Positions 44,829 to 57,089 are shown, counted from the first letter of the stretch. The stretch is 64,000 nucleotides of DNA from Ulva prolifera (GCA_023078555.1 CM041199.1:7321315-7385314); one strand, 5' to 3'. Numbers and translations are program-made. The notes: a model not told the origin generated them from the sequence alone.

Positions 44829-47800
44829 ATGGGAACCTCAGATCCCAAGCAGCAGCTAGAGGGTACTGCTGTGCAAGAGCCCCCGGTGCTGAGTGCCCCA
44901 ATCATCCGGAAAGAGGCGGGCTGGGCATTGGTACCGTCCATTGCATGGCTTGTGGAGCGGGCCACGTCCCGCGATGAGATCCCAGACGGTTGCCGAGATC
45001 TGGTGGATCTGCTGCAGACCCCGCTTGTGATCTTGCCAGCGGCCACACTTGAGCAGCTAGCAGACCAGGCCATTGACATCAGCTGCAGCAATGTCGAAGG
45101 CATCGTCTACACCGAAGACGACAGCTTTGCGGAGCAGCCCCATGCCATTGACGCTCAATCCACTATTGACGACGATGGCACAGCGGGGGATAGGAGCCCA
45201 TGGGAGCTCGCGAAGACCACCATCAAGGGAAGTCATGCGAGCATTCAAATCGAAGCGTCGGAGCGCAACAGGCGCAGCCCCATCTCTGCAGTGACCGGGA
45301 ATGCGGCGCATGTGCTGCGGGAAGAATTGATCTTGTGGCCGTTCGCCGGCGTGAACCCTGACTACGTGAGCCTGTGTGAGGCACTTTCAGAAGCTGCATC
45401 CACGATTTTTCGGCTCGTAGCTGCGGATGATTCCAGTCGGGAGATGCCGGACTACGAACAGCTGTGTGAGGACTTGTGGCGGTATAGAAAGCAGCTGCCG
45501 CGGTACAATAGCTTGTGCAGCCATGGCCAGCCCCAAGAGATGCCTGGGAGCTCATATCTTCCAGTGTCGATCAGCGCACCGCCACCACAGCCGCCGTGCC
45601 TGGTGCAGCCTTGCGGCGACCTTGTGTCCACCATCCAGAGGCAGCTCCGCTGTACGCGAAATGTTGGCATCGTGGGCATGGCCGGCATCGGCAAGACCGC
45701 CGTCGCCCGTGAAGTATTTGTTGAGGCTGCTGAATCGCGGCACCTGTACGACAGGGTAGTGTGGCTGACAGTCGGCGAGCGGCCTGACTTTCCCCTTTTG
45801 CTCTCGCATGCGTATGTCCAGCTCGGCCTTCATGGTGCCATGTCGAGAGAGCGTGCTCATGAACTGTTCATGGCTGCCAAGGACCCCCTGCAGGAGCTGA
45901 TGGAGCTTGCAAACAGCAAAGACCCTGGGCTGCGTGTTCTGCTGGTCCTAGATGATGTGTGCCTCAGCACGGGACACGCTGCCGTCACGGGTCTGAACTT
46001 CGCGACGGACCCCTTACTGGGGGTGGAGGGCAGCCGGCTGATTGTCACGACCCGCCAGCGAGGCGCACTGGCCTACTATGACCAGGGCCATGCATGGCCG
46101 ATGGTCAGCCTCGAGGTGGTTGAGGTGCCGTTGCTCAGGACGCAGCACGCGCAGCAGCTGCTCTGCCACCACGCCTTCCGTCACAGAAGCGCAGCTCCCC
46201 CGGCGTCCGCGCTGGAGGAGGTCCAGAATCTTCTGCAGTCATGCGGGGGCCACCCCCAAGCTGTGGTGGAGCTCGGCAGCATTCTAGCCCTTCGGGCGTG
46301 GGATCAGTGGGATGCTGCAGCAGCTGCGTGGCGCAAAAGTGTTGCTGAGGGGGTGAATGCCGCAAGTGTGGCATGCGCCCGCAGCGTTTTTGCTCTGCTG
46401 CCTTCCGCCCGGGAGTGCTTCCTCGACCTCGCAGCCTTCCCAGAGAACACTCTGATTCCAGAAGCGGACCTGGTACACCTGTTTGCCACTCACGCCCCCT
46501 TCCACACTCCCCACAGCGTGGCAGCTGCAGCACGCAAGCTGCATGAGCTGGTGCAGCACAGCCTTGTGGCTGTGTCGAGTGATGACAGAGGGCGGCGTAC
46601 CATTCGAGTTCCCGGCATCCTACACCGCTTGGCGGCCCGCACCGGCCGCCCTTCCGCTGAGGCGCCGCAGCGTTGTTTCAACAGTGATGAGTGTACATGG
46701 CTCAACAGCGTGCGCCACTACAGCCTGCACGCGCATCCAACGAACAAGCCCCCAACCATGCAGAAGGTGCTTTCAGATCTTCCGGCTGAAAAGCTGACTT
46801 CGTGTACACTCAATCGCGTAGTCTTTGCCGTTGGTGTGCCGTTAGCGCTGCGGCTGCCCCGACTTAGGTACCTGCACATCAGCAACGCGGAACTTTCCGC
46901 AGCTGCGGATGCCCCAGAGACGACGGCATCCAAACTGCCGATGCTTAACTTTCTCTGCCTTGCCAACTGCACGCGTGTCGAGGCCATGCTCCATTGCCTG
47001 CTGCCGGCTCCAGAGCTGGTGCACCTCGACCTTCAGCGGAGCCAAGGGCTTGCTGAGCTGCCGAAGCTGGGCTCCTGTTCCCAGCTGACGTGCCTGAGTC
47101 TAAGGCAGTGCGAAAGCCTGACGACTCTCGAAGCCGGCGGCATAGGCAGCTGCAGCCTGCTGGCGCACCTCGATCTCAGCCAGTGTGCGAGCCTGAAGCG
47201 TCTACCAGACTGCATCGGTGAATGCACCAGCTTGACGCGGCTCGGCCTCGATAATTGTGCTGCGCTTTCCGAGCTGCCCGAGACGCTTCTCAAGTGCGCC
47301 GAATTGGCGCAGCTTGACCTCAGCAATTGCCGGAGCCTGGAGATGCTTCCGAAGAGGGTGTACACCTTGAGGCGGCTCACCGACCTAGATATGCTTGGCT
47401 GTCTGTCCGTAAAGGACCTCCCGCGCGGCCTGGGCGGTTGCTCTCAGCTGATACAGCTGGACTTCAGTGGGTGCTGGCATCTGACAACGCTGCCAAACAG
47501 CATCAAGGACTGCGTCCAGCTGGCCAAGATAGTGATCAAAAGGTGTGCAATGTTCGAGGCGCTGCCGGAGGGCGTCGGCGCCTGTGCCCGACTTGCTCAC
47601 CTCGAGGTCAGCTGGTGTCGGCTTCGTGTTCTTCCAAAGAGCATCGTCGCCTGCCGCCAGCTGGCGCGACTCGACCTGTGTGGATGCTCGGTGCTGCAGA
47701 AGCTGCCGGACGGCATAGACGGCTACGCGGGCCTGGAGCACCTCGACCTCAGTGGCTGCGCGCAGCTGGAGGCCCTGCCTTCGAACCTCGAGCACTGCAG

Positions 47801-48220
47801 GCGGCTTGTGTACCTCAATCTGAATGGATGCAAAGACGAGGTAGTTCGAAGCGCACAGGTGCGGGGATGCTGATACCGAGACCTGCAGTGTTTGCCCTCA
47901 TGGAAATAATCCTGTTCCGAGGATGATGGGGGTGGAGATTGCCTGTGCACATTAGCCTCTGCAGCCCGTCCACACTTTCACTCTTCTCAATTCACATGAT
48001 TGCCACTTGAGAGCAGGCTGGTAGGCAACTCTGCATGCCACCTGCATGCCTGCTTTACGCTGTCCGCTGAAGAGTATGTGCCTACGGCACACTTCAGGTT
48101 GTGGCTGGGGCGTGCAGGAAAATGGTGTCCTGCGAGGGCAGCTTGTTGAGGAGGACGTCGGCCTCAGCAAGAAGCTGGCATCTGCTGCTTCGTTGCATCG
48201 CACCCTCCACGCAGCACCAG
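44829..48220 (+). CDS. NB-ARC-LRR protein (NLR3), paralogue of NLR1
   Basis: Exon 1 runs from ATG 44829. The N-terminal region shares EAGWAL, SIAWLV and LEQLAD-type blocks with NLR1, then has an acidic insert and a helical NPDYVSLCEALSEA segment. P-loop GMAGIGKTA near 282, kinase-2 LLVLDDVC near 371, RNBS-B LIVTTRQRG near 403, GGHPQAV in place of GLPL near 473, PGILHRLAA at the MHD position near 597. Fourteen LRRs (about 680-1005) match those of NLR1 unit for unit. Unspliced, the frame stops at 47873. As in NLR1, a phase-0 donor CAG|GTGCGG (47858) fits an acceptor at 48117. Exon 2, 48118-48220, begins ENGV and contains LVEEDVGLSKKL, similar to NLR1 exon 2, and ends in phase 1 (CCAG|GTGCTT). 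Later exons are expected but not certain. Predicted to be a STAND ATPase sensor. Confidence 0.87.
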
Positions 48221-49030
48221 GTGCTTCCGGTCACGGCGAACTTGAGTTCTTCATACATTCAGAGGAGGTCAAGGCTGTGGGTGGTGGATCCGCAGGTGCA
48301 CATGCCGATGACAGTGCCTTGATCGTGATTGCATGTTTGAACGTTCAACGTTCAAGTTGCCCTGAAGATGTCAGTGTGTATCTCTGGCGTTCGGTGCCGC
48401 ATCTGGTGCCGCATCTGGTGCCGCATCTGGTGCCACATCTGGGGCAGATGCCTACACTACGCAGTGGTGTCAATGCAGATGGCGGTCATCTGGAGCAAGA
48501 GGTTGGCAGTCCCTCTACTGCTGATGAGATCTTCGGCCACGTACGTAAAACGATTCACGGCTCGGATATGCAAGTCCTGTGCATGGCCATGGAAGCAGAT
48601 TGTTCCCAAGAGAAGAGCCCCTTTGGTGTGAATCTGCATATCTGGGGATGTACAATTTATGTTCAGGACGAGTACCTGTGAAAGCTGGACGGCCATTCTG
48701 TCAGCTGCAGCACTTGATCTCCTGACTGTTAGTCGCGCTCCTTTTACATTAAACCAGGTCAGGAGAGCAATGGGCAGTGCCAATGATACTGCAACCCAGA
48801 AATGTCCGAGAGCCAAACAGACACCGGTGTCAAAGCTTGCAGATCTGCTTGCACAGCCGCTTGCTTGCTGCTTCGCTATGGTCCACACTCCTTGACAGCC
48901 AGGCTCTTGCGAACTAGGTGCAGGAGATGTGTCGGTACTATGTACGTATCATTCGGTCCGATGAGTCAACGCTGCAGCCTGTGGCAGCTTTACGTTCCTG
49001 CACTCAAAGTGCTAGCTGAGTTTCGACGCA
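48221..49030 (+). other. Region downstream of NLR3 exon 2; possible further exon
   Basis: A candidate exon in phase 1 is 48480-48540, reading GGHLEQEVGSPSTADEIFGH before GTACGT, with weak similarity to the Asp-Glu-rich linker exon of WD40-1 (DEPLIEDLRQL). A 12-bp tandem repeat (GGTGCCGCATCT, four units) lies at 48393-48440. The remaining sequence shows nothing recognisable. Confidence 0.35.
48393..48440 (+). repeat. 12-bp tandem repeat, four units
   Basis: Four units of GGTGCCGCATCT, the last with one change (CACATCT). The unit is in-frame in one plus-strand reading (PHLV repeated). It lies in the putative intron region after NLR3 exon 2. Confidence 0.9.
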
Positions 49031-50161
49031 CTTATGCTGATCCATGCTGGACAAATGCTACGTGCTCTACATCATAGTCAACAAACAGCTTGATGTGGAC
49101 ATTTCAAACATCCACAATGTGGCCGGGTCGGTGCAGAGTGTGCATGGCCGTCGTCAAGATACTGTTGACATACTTAACATGCCCATCATTCGTGATCTTA
49201 TCATGACATGCAGACTTCCAGGGTTTCGGCGGTCGGTTCGAGCTTGATTCACCACAGCATCGTGTGTCTGACGATGAGGTCGTCCGGCCATCTGATCCGG
49301 CACCTCAATGGTCCACCGAATCGCACAAGATGGACAGCCGGAACTCGATGGACGACACGATCGCGAGCCCCGCCGCAAAGTCCAACTTCGGCGACAAGCT
49401 GCTACAGCCCGAATATCGTACGGTGCCGGCAATCTCTAATACTTTGGACTGGGACGGCGAGTCTGCCATGATCATGGGAAGTACCGAAGACAAGCAAATG
49501 CAAGGTGACAGTGTCGCCAGTGCTGACAGTGACATCGTCAATAAGCCCAGTGCTCGTGTTCGCATCACAAAGGATCCCATCACAGAGGAGCAAGTCACGA
49601 AGAGCGAGGTACGGCCTGTGACCTCCATATTAGCATCACTGAGTACAGGAAAGATTAGTTCCGGCAGGTCACATGCCTCAGAGCAGCATTTGCAGCATCA
49701 TAGCATCTGAACAGCTTTCAGAATGTTATCTGAGATCGCAAGCTCGTGGCTGACTGCACAGGACCGCATCAACAGTGGCCAACGCTGGCTTTTTTTGCAT
49801 GCTGGTGCTGTCCGCTGATGTGATTTGAGTCATGACGGGAGAGCATGATACATCAGCACAGTGGTGGAGAGTGACATCGATCTCCATGTGGAGTGGAGGT
49901 TTCGCCGTCCCAGGTAGGCCTGAACTGAAGAGTCTCCATATGTGCCACGTTAGACAAGGACGGTGGTCCGTGCAGGAGCTGCACAAACTGAACGTCCAAC
50001 TGGAAAGCAAGGCGGCCGCAACGCGCAGCCGGCCTCACACTGGTACAGCATGGCGCCACGATGTTCATATAAAAGCAGACACGGTTCCGGACACTAGCGC
50101 GGGAGCCAGCTCCCCAGGGATCGTGCGTGTGTTCAGCCCGGTCAAGGAGGTGCAGGACATC
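49030..50161 (+). CDS. Partial gene related to the locus at 51.05 kb (function unknown)
   Basis: Segment 49030-49350 is homologous to 51055-51370. An initial block (DKCYVLYIIVNKQLDV versus DKRYAVYIIGTKHLDV) is followed by a block reading ELDSPQHRVSDDEV and MDSRNSMDDT. The frame 49264-49710 (from ATG in MSDDEV) is the best coding stretch: acidic, Ser/Asp-rich, no known domain. A further candidate exon ends at 50161 with VQDIPA|G in phase 1, matching the end of the last pseudokinase exon (VQGTPA|G at 55781), including about 30 nt of intron start. No kinase or U-box region is present between, so this looks like a shortened paralogue of the 51-55.8 kb gene. Exon borders are uncertain and it may be a pseudogene. 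Confidence 0.35.
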
Positions 50162-51050
50162 CCAGCAGGTGCCGCTGCCTGCTCATTCAATGTGCAGTGT
50201 AACATTCGTCACCACTTGTTTTTCTGAATCATGTTCCTCGTGCTGGCATGTGGCAGCGCTATAGCGCTGTATGCACAACTGTAGCTGTATTATCTGGGCA
50301 GATAGTATGCTTTGCCTGGAATCACGCTTTGTTGGCTATGTGAGTGTTACAAGGACAAAGGCAGCAAGGCGGGCAGCACCGCAAAAGAAGCAAACAGACG
50401 AAGCACACACACACACAGACACACACGCACGCGACACCCACCACGCCCAGGAAACCCGCCACCGGCGCATCAAAAGACACAGATCCGCAGACCGCCAAGC
50501 ACACACCCACTTGTTGGCTATGTGAGTGCCTCTCAGCCACGGTGTACAGCCTGTTAGACAGGTTGCCTGCCAGTGACCGCCCGGCTTAGCACAGTCACTA
50601 GGCCTGCCCCGCAGACCACAAGTTCCCTGACTGTGTCCACTAGTCATGCGATCCGCAGTAGTATTTGCCGTTGCTCCTTACATGTTCACACGGAATCATT
50701 ACACATGATGGCAATGCTGACCTTCGATTGATGTGCTGTCCTTGAGGCTTGCAGAGGCGTGGCTGGGTGTGACCCTGTTGGGTTTTGTACCTGCTTGTTG
50801 CAACAAGCAATTGCCCATCAGTGATGGAAGTTCCAGGTGTCCTCACTGTCTGCCGCGCGCGGTGCTAGCATGCTCAGCCAAACTCCCACTGCAGCCCCAT
50901 GGGGCTCTCTGAATGTCGCGATGCTAGACTGGTGTTTTGTTGTCAAAGTGGTGCTATATTGGCTTCATGATCATGTTGAAGTGATTTAGTTCTTGTGTGA
51001 ACTTGTGGGGTGTCCATATCTCACCAAAATGCGAGTCTGACTCAGTGTGA
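50162..51050. other. Spacer holding a dispersed repeat R1 copy
   Basis: The spacer begins with a donor-like GTGCCGCTGCC, similar to the intron starts at 11082 and 55782. The R1 copy at 50344-50512 (GTTACAAGGACAAAGGCAGC, then a CA-rich tract and CGCAGACCGCCAAG) matches 40572-40745 closely. No gene is recognised. Confidence 0.6.
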
Positions 51051-51879
51051 CACGCAGGCACTTATGCTGACCCATGCGAATGCGAGACAAACGCTACGCG
51101 GTCTACATCATTGGCACCAAACATCTTGATGTGGGCGTTCCAAGCATCCACAATGTGGCTGTGTTGGTGCACGACAATGTCAGCGTGCCCATCATCCGTG
51201 ATGTTGTCATGTTCTGCAGGTTCCCACGGGGCAATCATCCGCGCTCCGTGCGAGCTTGATCCGCCACAGCATTGTGTGTCCGACAATGAGGCCTCTCGGC
51301 CATCTGACTCGACATCTCAGGACTTGACCGAATTACACAAGATGGGCAGCATGAACTTGATGGACGACACGAGGCCTGCTGCAGCAGGCATTGTGAAGAG
51401 TTTCCCACGGTACCGGTGCCCTGGAGTTGACGAAGTGCTGGACAACGCCGCCGGTGATGCGTTCAAGGTGTCTCGTCTGTATCGGGAACGAGATGGACAC
51501 CCGGATTCGGATCTTCAAGAGGTTTTGGAGGCCTTCGCGCGGTAAGCTCTCCACCGCTTTATATTTGTGACAACACGCATTACCCGCGGTGCAGTCATTC
51601 GTCCACAGCTGCTTGAGCAGAGGATTGTATGATCACGGCAGCATGATGCCAATGCCGACGTGGTGCCTTGACCCACCGCTTCGCGCACCATGGCGGAGAG
51701 CGATCGGCGTCCTACGTACAGCACATCTATGCGCAAGGCTACGGCACACATGCAGACTTACAGAGCAGTAGAAACTCTCTGATTCCCTCACAGCCTCGGG
51801 TGGCTGCCGGGTTGCAGACCAAAAAATCACACGGTGGGGTGAACGTCGCTTGCTGTGCAGATTCATGTTCTGTCTTGCA

Positions 51880-54800
51880 AGGACACTGGACACTGGCGTC
51901 ATGGGCAGTGTGCCGCAACATGCGGAGCCCGTGGCGCGCGAGCTCGCAGACCTGGTGGCCACCGCCGCGTCCAAATGCAACAAGTACTCGGCCCGAAACT
52001 CGTTCGCCAGCATCTTCCATCTGCGCAGCGAGGCGGTACGACTGATTACTGCTCTTTACATGTTCATGGGGCCTCAAGCTGTGCATATACATGCACATAT
52101 ATAAGGCGGCATGTTGCTATGTTGTGTTCGCTATATGTCTCGAGATCTCCCCTATAGGTCATTGTACTGTACAGTAAAACGTTCTGCAGCATGTGCTGAC
52201 AGCAGGTACTAGTTGTAGCATACTACTGCTGAGCAGCGGTTTGTCCTGCTCCAAGCTCCGCCACAGGGTGTGGGAGGCCTAGGCTGGCTGGCAGCTGCAT
52301 CATGCATGATGCATATGTGGAAACATGTGCGAGATGTGATGTTGTGTGCTCCGTTGTTCAAGTTGGGGTTTCCGTTTAAAGTCTGGTCGAATCGACCTGT
52401 TGAAAATGTTCCATGCCGTTACATACCACCGTTAATCTTCTTCTTGCAGGTGTAAAATCACGTATGATTTTGCTTGCATGACCATCTGGAAGCAAGATTC
52501 AGGCTGTCACTACAAGTAGATGATTTGATCGACACCACATCTCTTGTTCTGACAAATCAAAACCCAGTCGAACGATCACTGGCAGCAGCTGTAGAGCGTG
52601 GCTGTCTGCAGGAGAGCCTTCAGTCCATCGTGCAAGGTGTCCAGCAGCTGCTGCTGCTGCTCACCGCGTCCAGCGCCTCCGCCGCCGACGCCGCTGCCGC
52701 CGTCGCCGACCTCCAGAGCCGCGCCACCTCCCTGCAGGCCTCCTCCGCGGGCGTCGCCGCGCACCTCTTGCACGTGGCGGACACCGTCACAGCTCTGGCG
52801 GCCTCCAGTGCCACCGCGGCTCACATCGAGCTGTGCATGGCCACCCTGAAGGCCAGCCAGATGCAGCTTCGGGAGAACAGCACGGACCTGCAGGCAGTTC
52901 TGGAGGGGATTGCGGCTCTGCAGAGGCAGCTGGCTGCGGGGCTGGGCAGCATTCGGGAGATGGTCGCCGCAATGCAATTCGAAGCGGATTTTTTCTCACG
53001 GCAGATACTGGCGATGCAAGAGCATAATAGTGGCCAATTCGATTCGGTGTTGAGGTGCCTCGCGAGCCTCTGCGGCGCAGCAGGCAGTGTCGCACAGTTC
53101 GTGCAGCCTGGGCGGATCTTGGCGGTGTGGTACTGGCTTCCCTGCTGCATCCTGAATCAGCATCCTGTGTGCGTGCGCGTGCTTCAGTGCAGATCAGAGA
53201 AGTCGCAGCCAAAGTATGGCCTTTGAGCATGCGGCGTTTGGTGTGTTGCATGAAAGCATCTCCGCAGTGTCCACACAGACACAACTGGCATGCCTCCGGA
53301 CGTGAACGCAGATTCGTAAACGTTCGAATCTTGTCTCAGGCAGCAGCAGATTATCAGCCAGTAGAGCCACCCCTGCTTAGTCCAATACCACTGTTGTAGT
53401 GTTGACAGTGCGTTGCAAGAATGCAGCTTGAGCTACACATACATCCATGGTGCATGGCACTGGGTCCCCATGTCGGAGATTTGCAGTTGCAGTCACCATG
53501 TGAGATGATGGCGAAACTCCGGCTGTGCCTGTATTGTACTTTATAGCTCACACGGGGGGGGAGGGCGGGGGGGCAACATTCACGCGTGTGCCTGTGTTGC
53601 TGCCCTTCGTTAAACGGCCTTGCCTTGGCCGGCTACAGGGACATGTATTGAGCTTGCGTCCATCGCAAGGGGCCTGAGAGCCTGCAGCCTCAGACGGCAG
53701 TATTGCGACAGCAATGGCTTCCGCTGTGCAGGTCATTGATCAGGTCATCGAAGCCGGACACGGAAGCATGCTGCCGAGCAGTGACAAGCCGGAGGAATGG
53801 GCTGCAGCGGTACAGCAAGCACTTGTCTCACGCAACTGTGCTGTCTTGGCATGCATCGTGTTGGGCATGCCCCTCATGCCAGAGGGGCCTCTGCGGCCGG
53901 TCACACTGCCATGCTGCGGCGTTGCAGTTTCCCACGCCGGAGCTGGGCAACTGCTGAGGGCAGGGGTGTGCCAGGTGTGCAAGTCGCCGTTGGCAGCCGA
54001 CGCCAAGCTGCCAACCAACGAAGCCGTCACAGCAGCTGTGCGAGCCGAGAGCAACGGATTCAAGCCAAAGGTGTTGCAGCGTGGAGATGTGGCGATTGAC
54101 GTCATTCCTGGAAGCAAGATTGGCTCGGGCGGGGAAGGCATAGTGGTGAGGGGAACACTCCGAGGAGGCAGGGCGGTGGCAGTGAAGCAGATCCCGCTGC
54201 CTGCGGTGGTGGAGGTGAAAGATTCGGCAATTGTGAAGCAGGTGGTGTCGACGTCGTACATCGCGGGGCTGTCAAGCCCGTACATGTGCACGCTGTATGG
54301 GTACTGCTGGACAGACGCGGAGCTGTGGTGCGCTCACTGCTGAATGCATGTGCAATCTAGTTTCAAACTGCATGTGCGAGTGAGCTCCTGATCAAACGGA
54401 AATCGTCGCCCGGGGCCCTGGATGGCATGTAGATGTACTCTGGTTTTGAACAGGTGCATACGTATACGGCGTGCACGCCTCTGGGACTTTCGAGTCTCAG
54501 CAAATATAATGTGCGAGGCACACCGTTTTGCCATGTACATGCGGCAAGCCAGAATATAAAATCAATGTACAACTGCAATGTAGGCTTGTGATGGACCTGT
54601 GCGATGGAAGCCTTGCAGAGCTGCTAACCCTGGTCAGGGTCAGGCAACGGTGCGACACTCCGGGCCTGCCCCCTGTAGACACCGTGGCCCTCGGCCTGAT
54701 GCTATGCTCTGCGCTGGACGCTGTGCACCACAGCGCGCGCTGCCTCCACCTGGACATCACCCCCGCGAATGTCCTGCTGACAGCACCGACCCCGCCGGGT

Positions 54801-55781
54801 GCGGCGGGCGGCGAGGCATGCAGCGTGAGGCTGTCCGTCTTGGGGCTGTTAAAGCACCTCCCCTCCTGTATGCTCTCCTCTCTAACAAGCACCAGCCCAC
54901 AGTCACTCCTGTACGGAACGCCCAAGGGCACGCCGGGATATGCACCGATGGAGCAGTTGCAGCGCAAGGCGCAGCGGAGGAGCGACGTGTACAGCCTCGG
55001 CGCGACTCTGCTGTACGCGGCAACGGGGCTGCACCCGTTCGGGGAGTCGCTGGCGTTCTTCCGCTCCCAGCTTTGGTCTGGTGCGGGAGCCTCTGCCTGT
55101 TTGAGGCCATCTTCCTGTCCTTGCAGAGTTCGGTCTTGCGGTGTGTTGTGGGTAGCAAGTGTACTGCGTTTGACCACTCTGTCTGCTCATAGTGTACCAG
55201 TACTTCGTAATCTGATACGCACAGCAACAAACGATCCCTCGATCGCGCAACAAGGACTAGCCAGAGGCTGTCACCCATGCAATCGTCTGAAAAAACGACG
55301 CAGGAACCCCCTTTTGTGCACTCCTCAGTGAGCAGCTATAGTATAATAAATAACGAACATCTAAAATATATGTCCAGCATATGGCACATTGTTCACCAAC
55401 GCCACACACTAAAGCTGGGGCCTTTCCTGCCTTTGGGGTTAGAAGTATTCGGCTCCACGATGGGCGCAGGATCACATGGAGCAGCTGCAGGACTTCCGAT
55501 GCCGGTCCCCGATGATGTTGAGCCGGTCGCATTGAAGCGCCTTCTCACTGATATGACAGCTTTCGACGCCAGCGCGAGGCCGGCGCTGACAACGGTCCAT
55601 CACCGCCTGCTGGCCATCCACCGCACTCTGGTAGCGAAGGGCGCGGAAAACCGCTTCATCGCCCCCGTTGGCCACATGTATCCGAGACTTCTGCCCGCAA
55701 TCAGTGCTACGGAACCCACTCCTGCCGCCACAGCGCAGGCCCCTGGCACTTCGGTGGAGAAGGTGCAGGGCACACCAGCAG
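51880..55781 (+). CDS. Helical region, U-box-like domain and pseudokinase gene
   Basis: Coding blocks in order: 51880-52035, helical (ELADLVATAASKCNKYSARN), end uncertain; about 52500-53125, a long Ala/Leu-rich helical stretch (GVQQLLLLLTAS, AALQRQLAAGLGSIREM), probably coiled coil; 53714-54327, beginning MASAVQVIDQV, with a U-box/RING-like fold at residues 55-113 (PVTLPCCGVAVS, CQVCKSPL, LPTNEAV) and a kinase N-lobe (IGSGGEGIVVRG near 136, Lys in AVAVKQI); 54584-55080, the catalytic lobe with LVMDLCDGSL, HLDITPANVLL, GTPGYAPME and DVYSLGATLLY; 55491-55781, the C-lobe end with a DASARPAL motif. The last three join cleanly (phases 2 and 1). HRD is HLD, and the DFG position reads VLG, so the Mg-binding Asp is missing and a pseudokinase is likely. 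U-box proteins act as E3 ubiquitin ligases and also pair with kinase domains in plants. The final exon ends in phase 1, so more exons should follow. The first two blocks may belong to another gene. Confidence 0.7.
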
Positions 55782-56313
55782 GTGCCGCTGCCCGCGCTCT
55801 TCACTGCTGTGCAGTGGCACCTCCATGCCCAGTCATCTAAGTCATGAGTTTTGTGCCGGTGTACGGCGCACGCGTGCGGCTCTGCTAGAGCGCTGTACGT
55901 GTGCGCAGCGGCAGGTTGGCGCATTACCTAATGATTCAGCCCGGGCCCCCAAGCTCTCGGATCCGCCCGTCCCCGTCCACAAGCATGACACCGCAACCCG
56001 AACTCTGCTCTGTCGCACACCTCCGCACGCCCGCACGACTGTGCGCGCCGTGGCAAACATGACGGGAACCCCGAGCAGGACAAACGAATCTTGGGCGTTC
56101 ATATTGCATCGTGTGTGTCAGGTCTTGCAGTGCTACAATGCCTCTCAGTATCTGTGCCACAGCCTGTGAAAGAGTTTGTCTAACCAGCGGAGCGCCCAGC
56201 TGAGCACAGTCCCCAAGCCTTGCTCCACAGACCAAATGCCCCGTCATGTGCCTCACAGTGGGGTTTGCTGATGCTCCTCTTGTAGTTGTGCACACCCGTA
56301 CTGCTGTCCTTCG
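55782..56313 (+). other. Third, older copy of part of the tandem repeat unit
   Basis: 55930-56313 is clearly related, with many changes, to 58030-58560 and 60277-60807. Shared landmarks are CCCCGTCCACAAG, CTCTGTCGCACACCTCC, CGAATCTTGGGCG and CATCGTGTGTGTC. It directly follows the last recognisable pseudokinase exon and ends where the near-identical duplication starts. Confidence 0.7.
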
Positions 56314-56786
56314 GGTGAATCTTTGCTGTCCTCAAGGCTGCCACGATTGTGGCTGGGTTGACCCAGCTAGATCTGCGCATGCTGATGCATGCAGTTTCAA
56401 TGTGTCCGCCACCCCAGGTGACAGCATGCTGAGTGGAATTCCCACTGGGGCTTCCTGAACGGCGCACAGCTCAGCTGTTGTTCGATTTATAGCTTGCCTC
56501 CTTTGCATAAGCTCGCCCTTCGCTACTGCAGGACCCGCCGACGGAAATCGCACTCTGCATGGCCGCTGCCGTGGCGGCAGTGTATAATGTGCCAGCGTCT
56601 TGAGGCCCAGCGCGCCATGCGTGCTCCAGCGGGGCCTCAATCATGGCCATACCATGCTGCGACTGCGCTAGAGTTGCAACATGTCATCGGCAGAGTGAGC
56701 TCATTCGACTGCTGGGTGCGCACGTATTCTGTTGTGACTGAGGTGTATATGCAGTTGAATTCAAGGCGCGCCTCGAAGCACTTTCC

Positions 56787-57089
56787 ATGCCGGGCTGGGT
56801 GGGTCAGGAGGCAGCGGCCAAGGCGCAAACCCGTGGGGCCACATCTGCGTCCTTCTCGTTACCACGCTTGGAGTACCCGTCACCATCGGGTTTTGAAAGA
56901 GTTAGGAGGTCTCTTCCCAGGCACAATTTATTGCACCTCTTAAAACAAAAAGAAAGGACATCGATCGCGGAGGAATTCGAGGACATGAGGCAAGCTCGCA
57001 TGCGCATGACTGCCAGTGAGGCTGCGATGGAAGGCTCGTCCCTTTCAAGAGAGGTCGCTGGTGTGCTTCTGCAACGTCATGTCTGCTGA
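56787..57089 (+). CDS. Hypothetical 100-residue protein (copy 1)
   Basis: The frame starts ATG-CCG-GGC and runs 100 codons. The N-half is neutral; the C-half is charged and helical (KQKERTSIAEEFEDMRQARM). No known domain. The copy at 59034-59336 encodes the same protein. There is no independent evidence of expression; it may be part of a larger spliced unit or chance. Confidence 0.25.
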   Translation: MPGWVGQEAAAKAQTRGATSASFSLPRLEYPSPSGFERVRRSLPRHNLLHLLKQKERTSIAEEFEDMRQARMRMTASEAAMEGSSLSREVAGVLLQRHVC

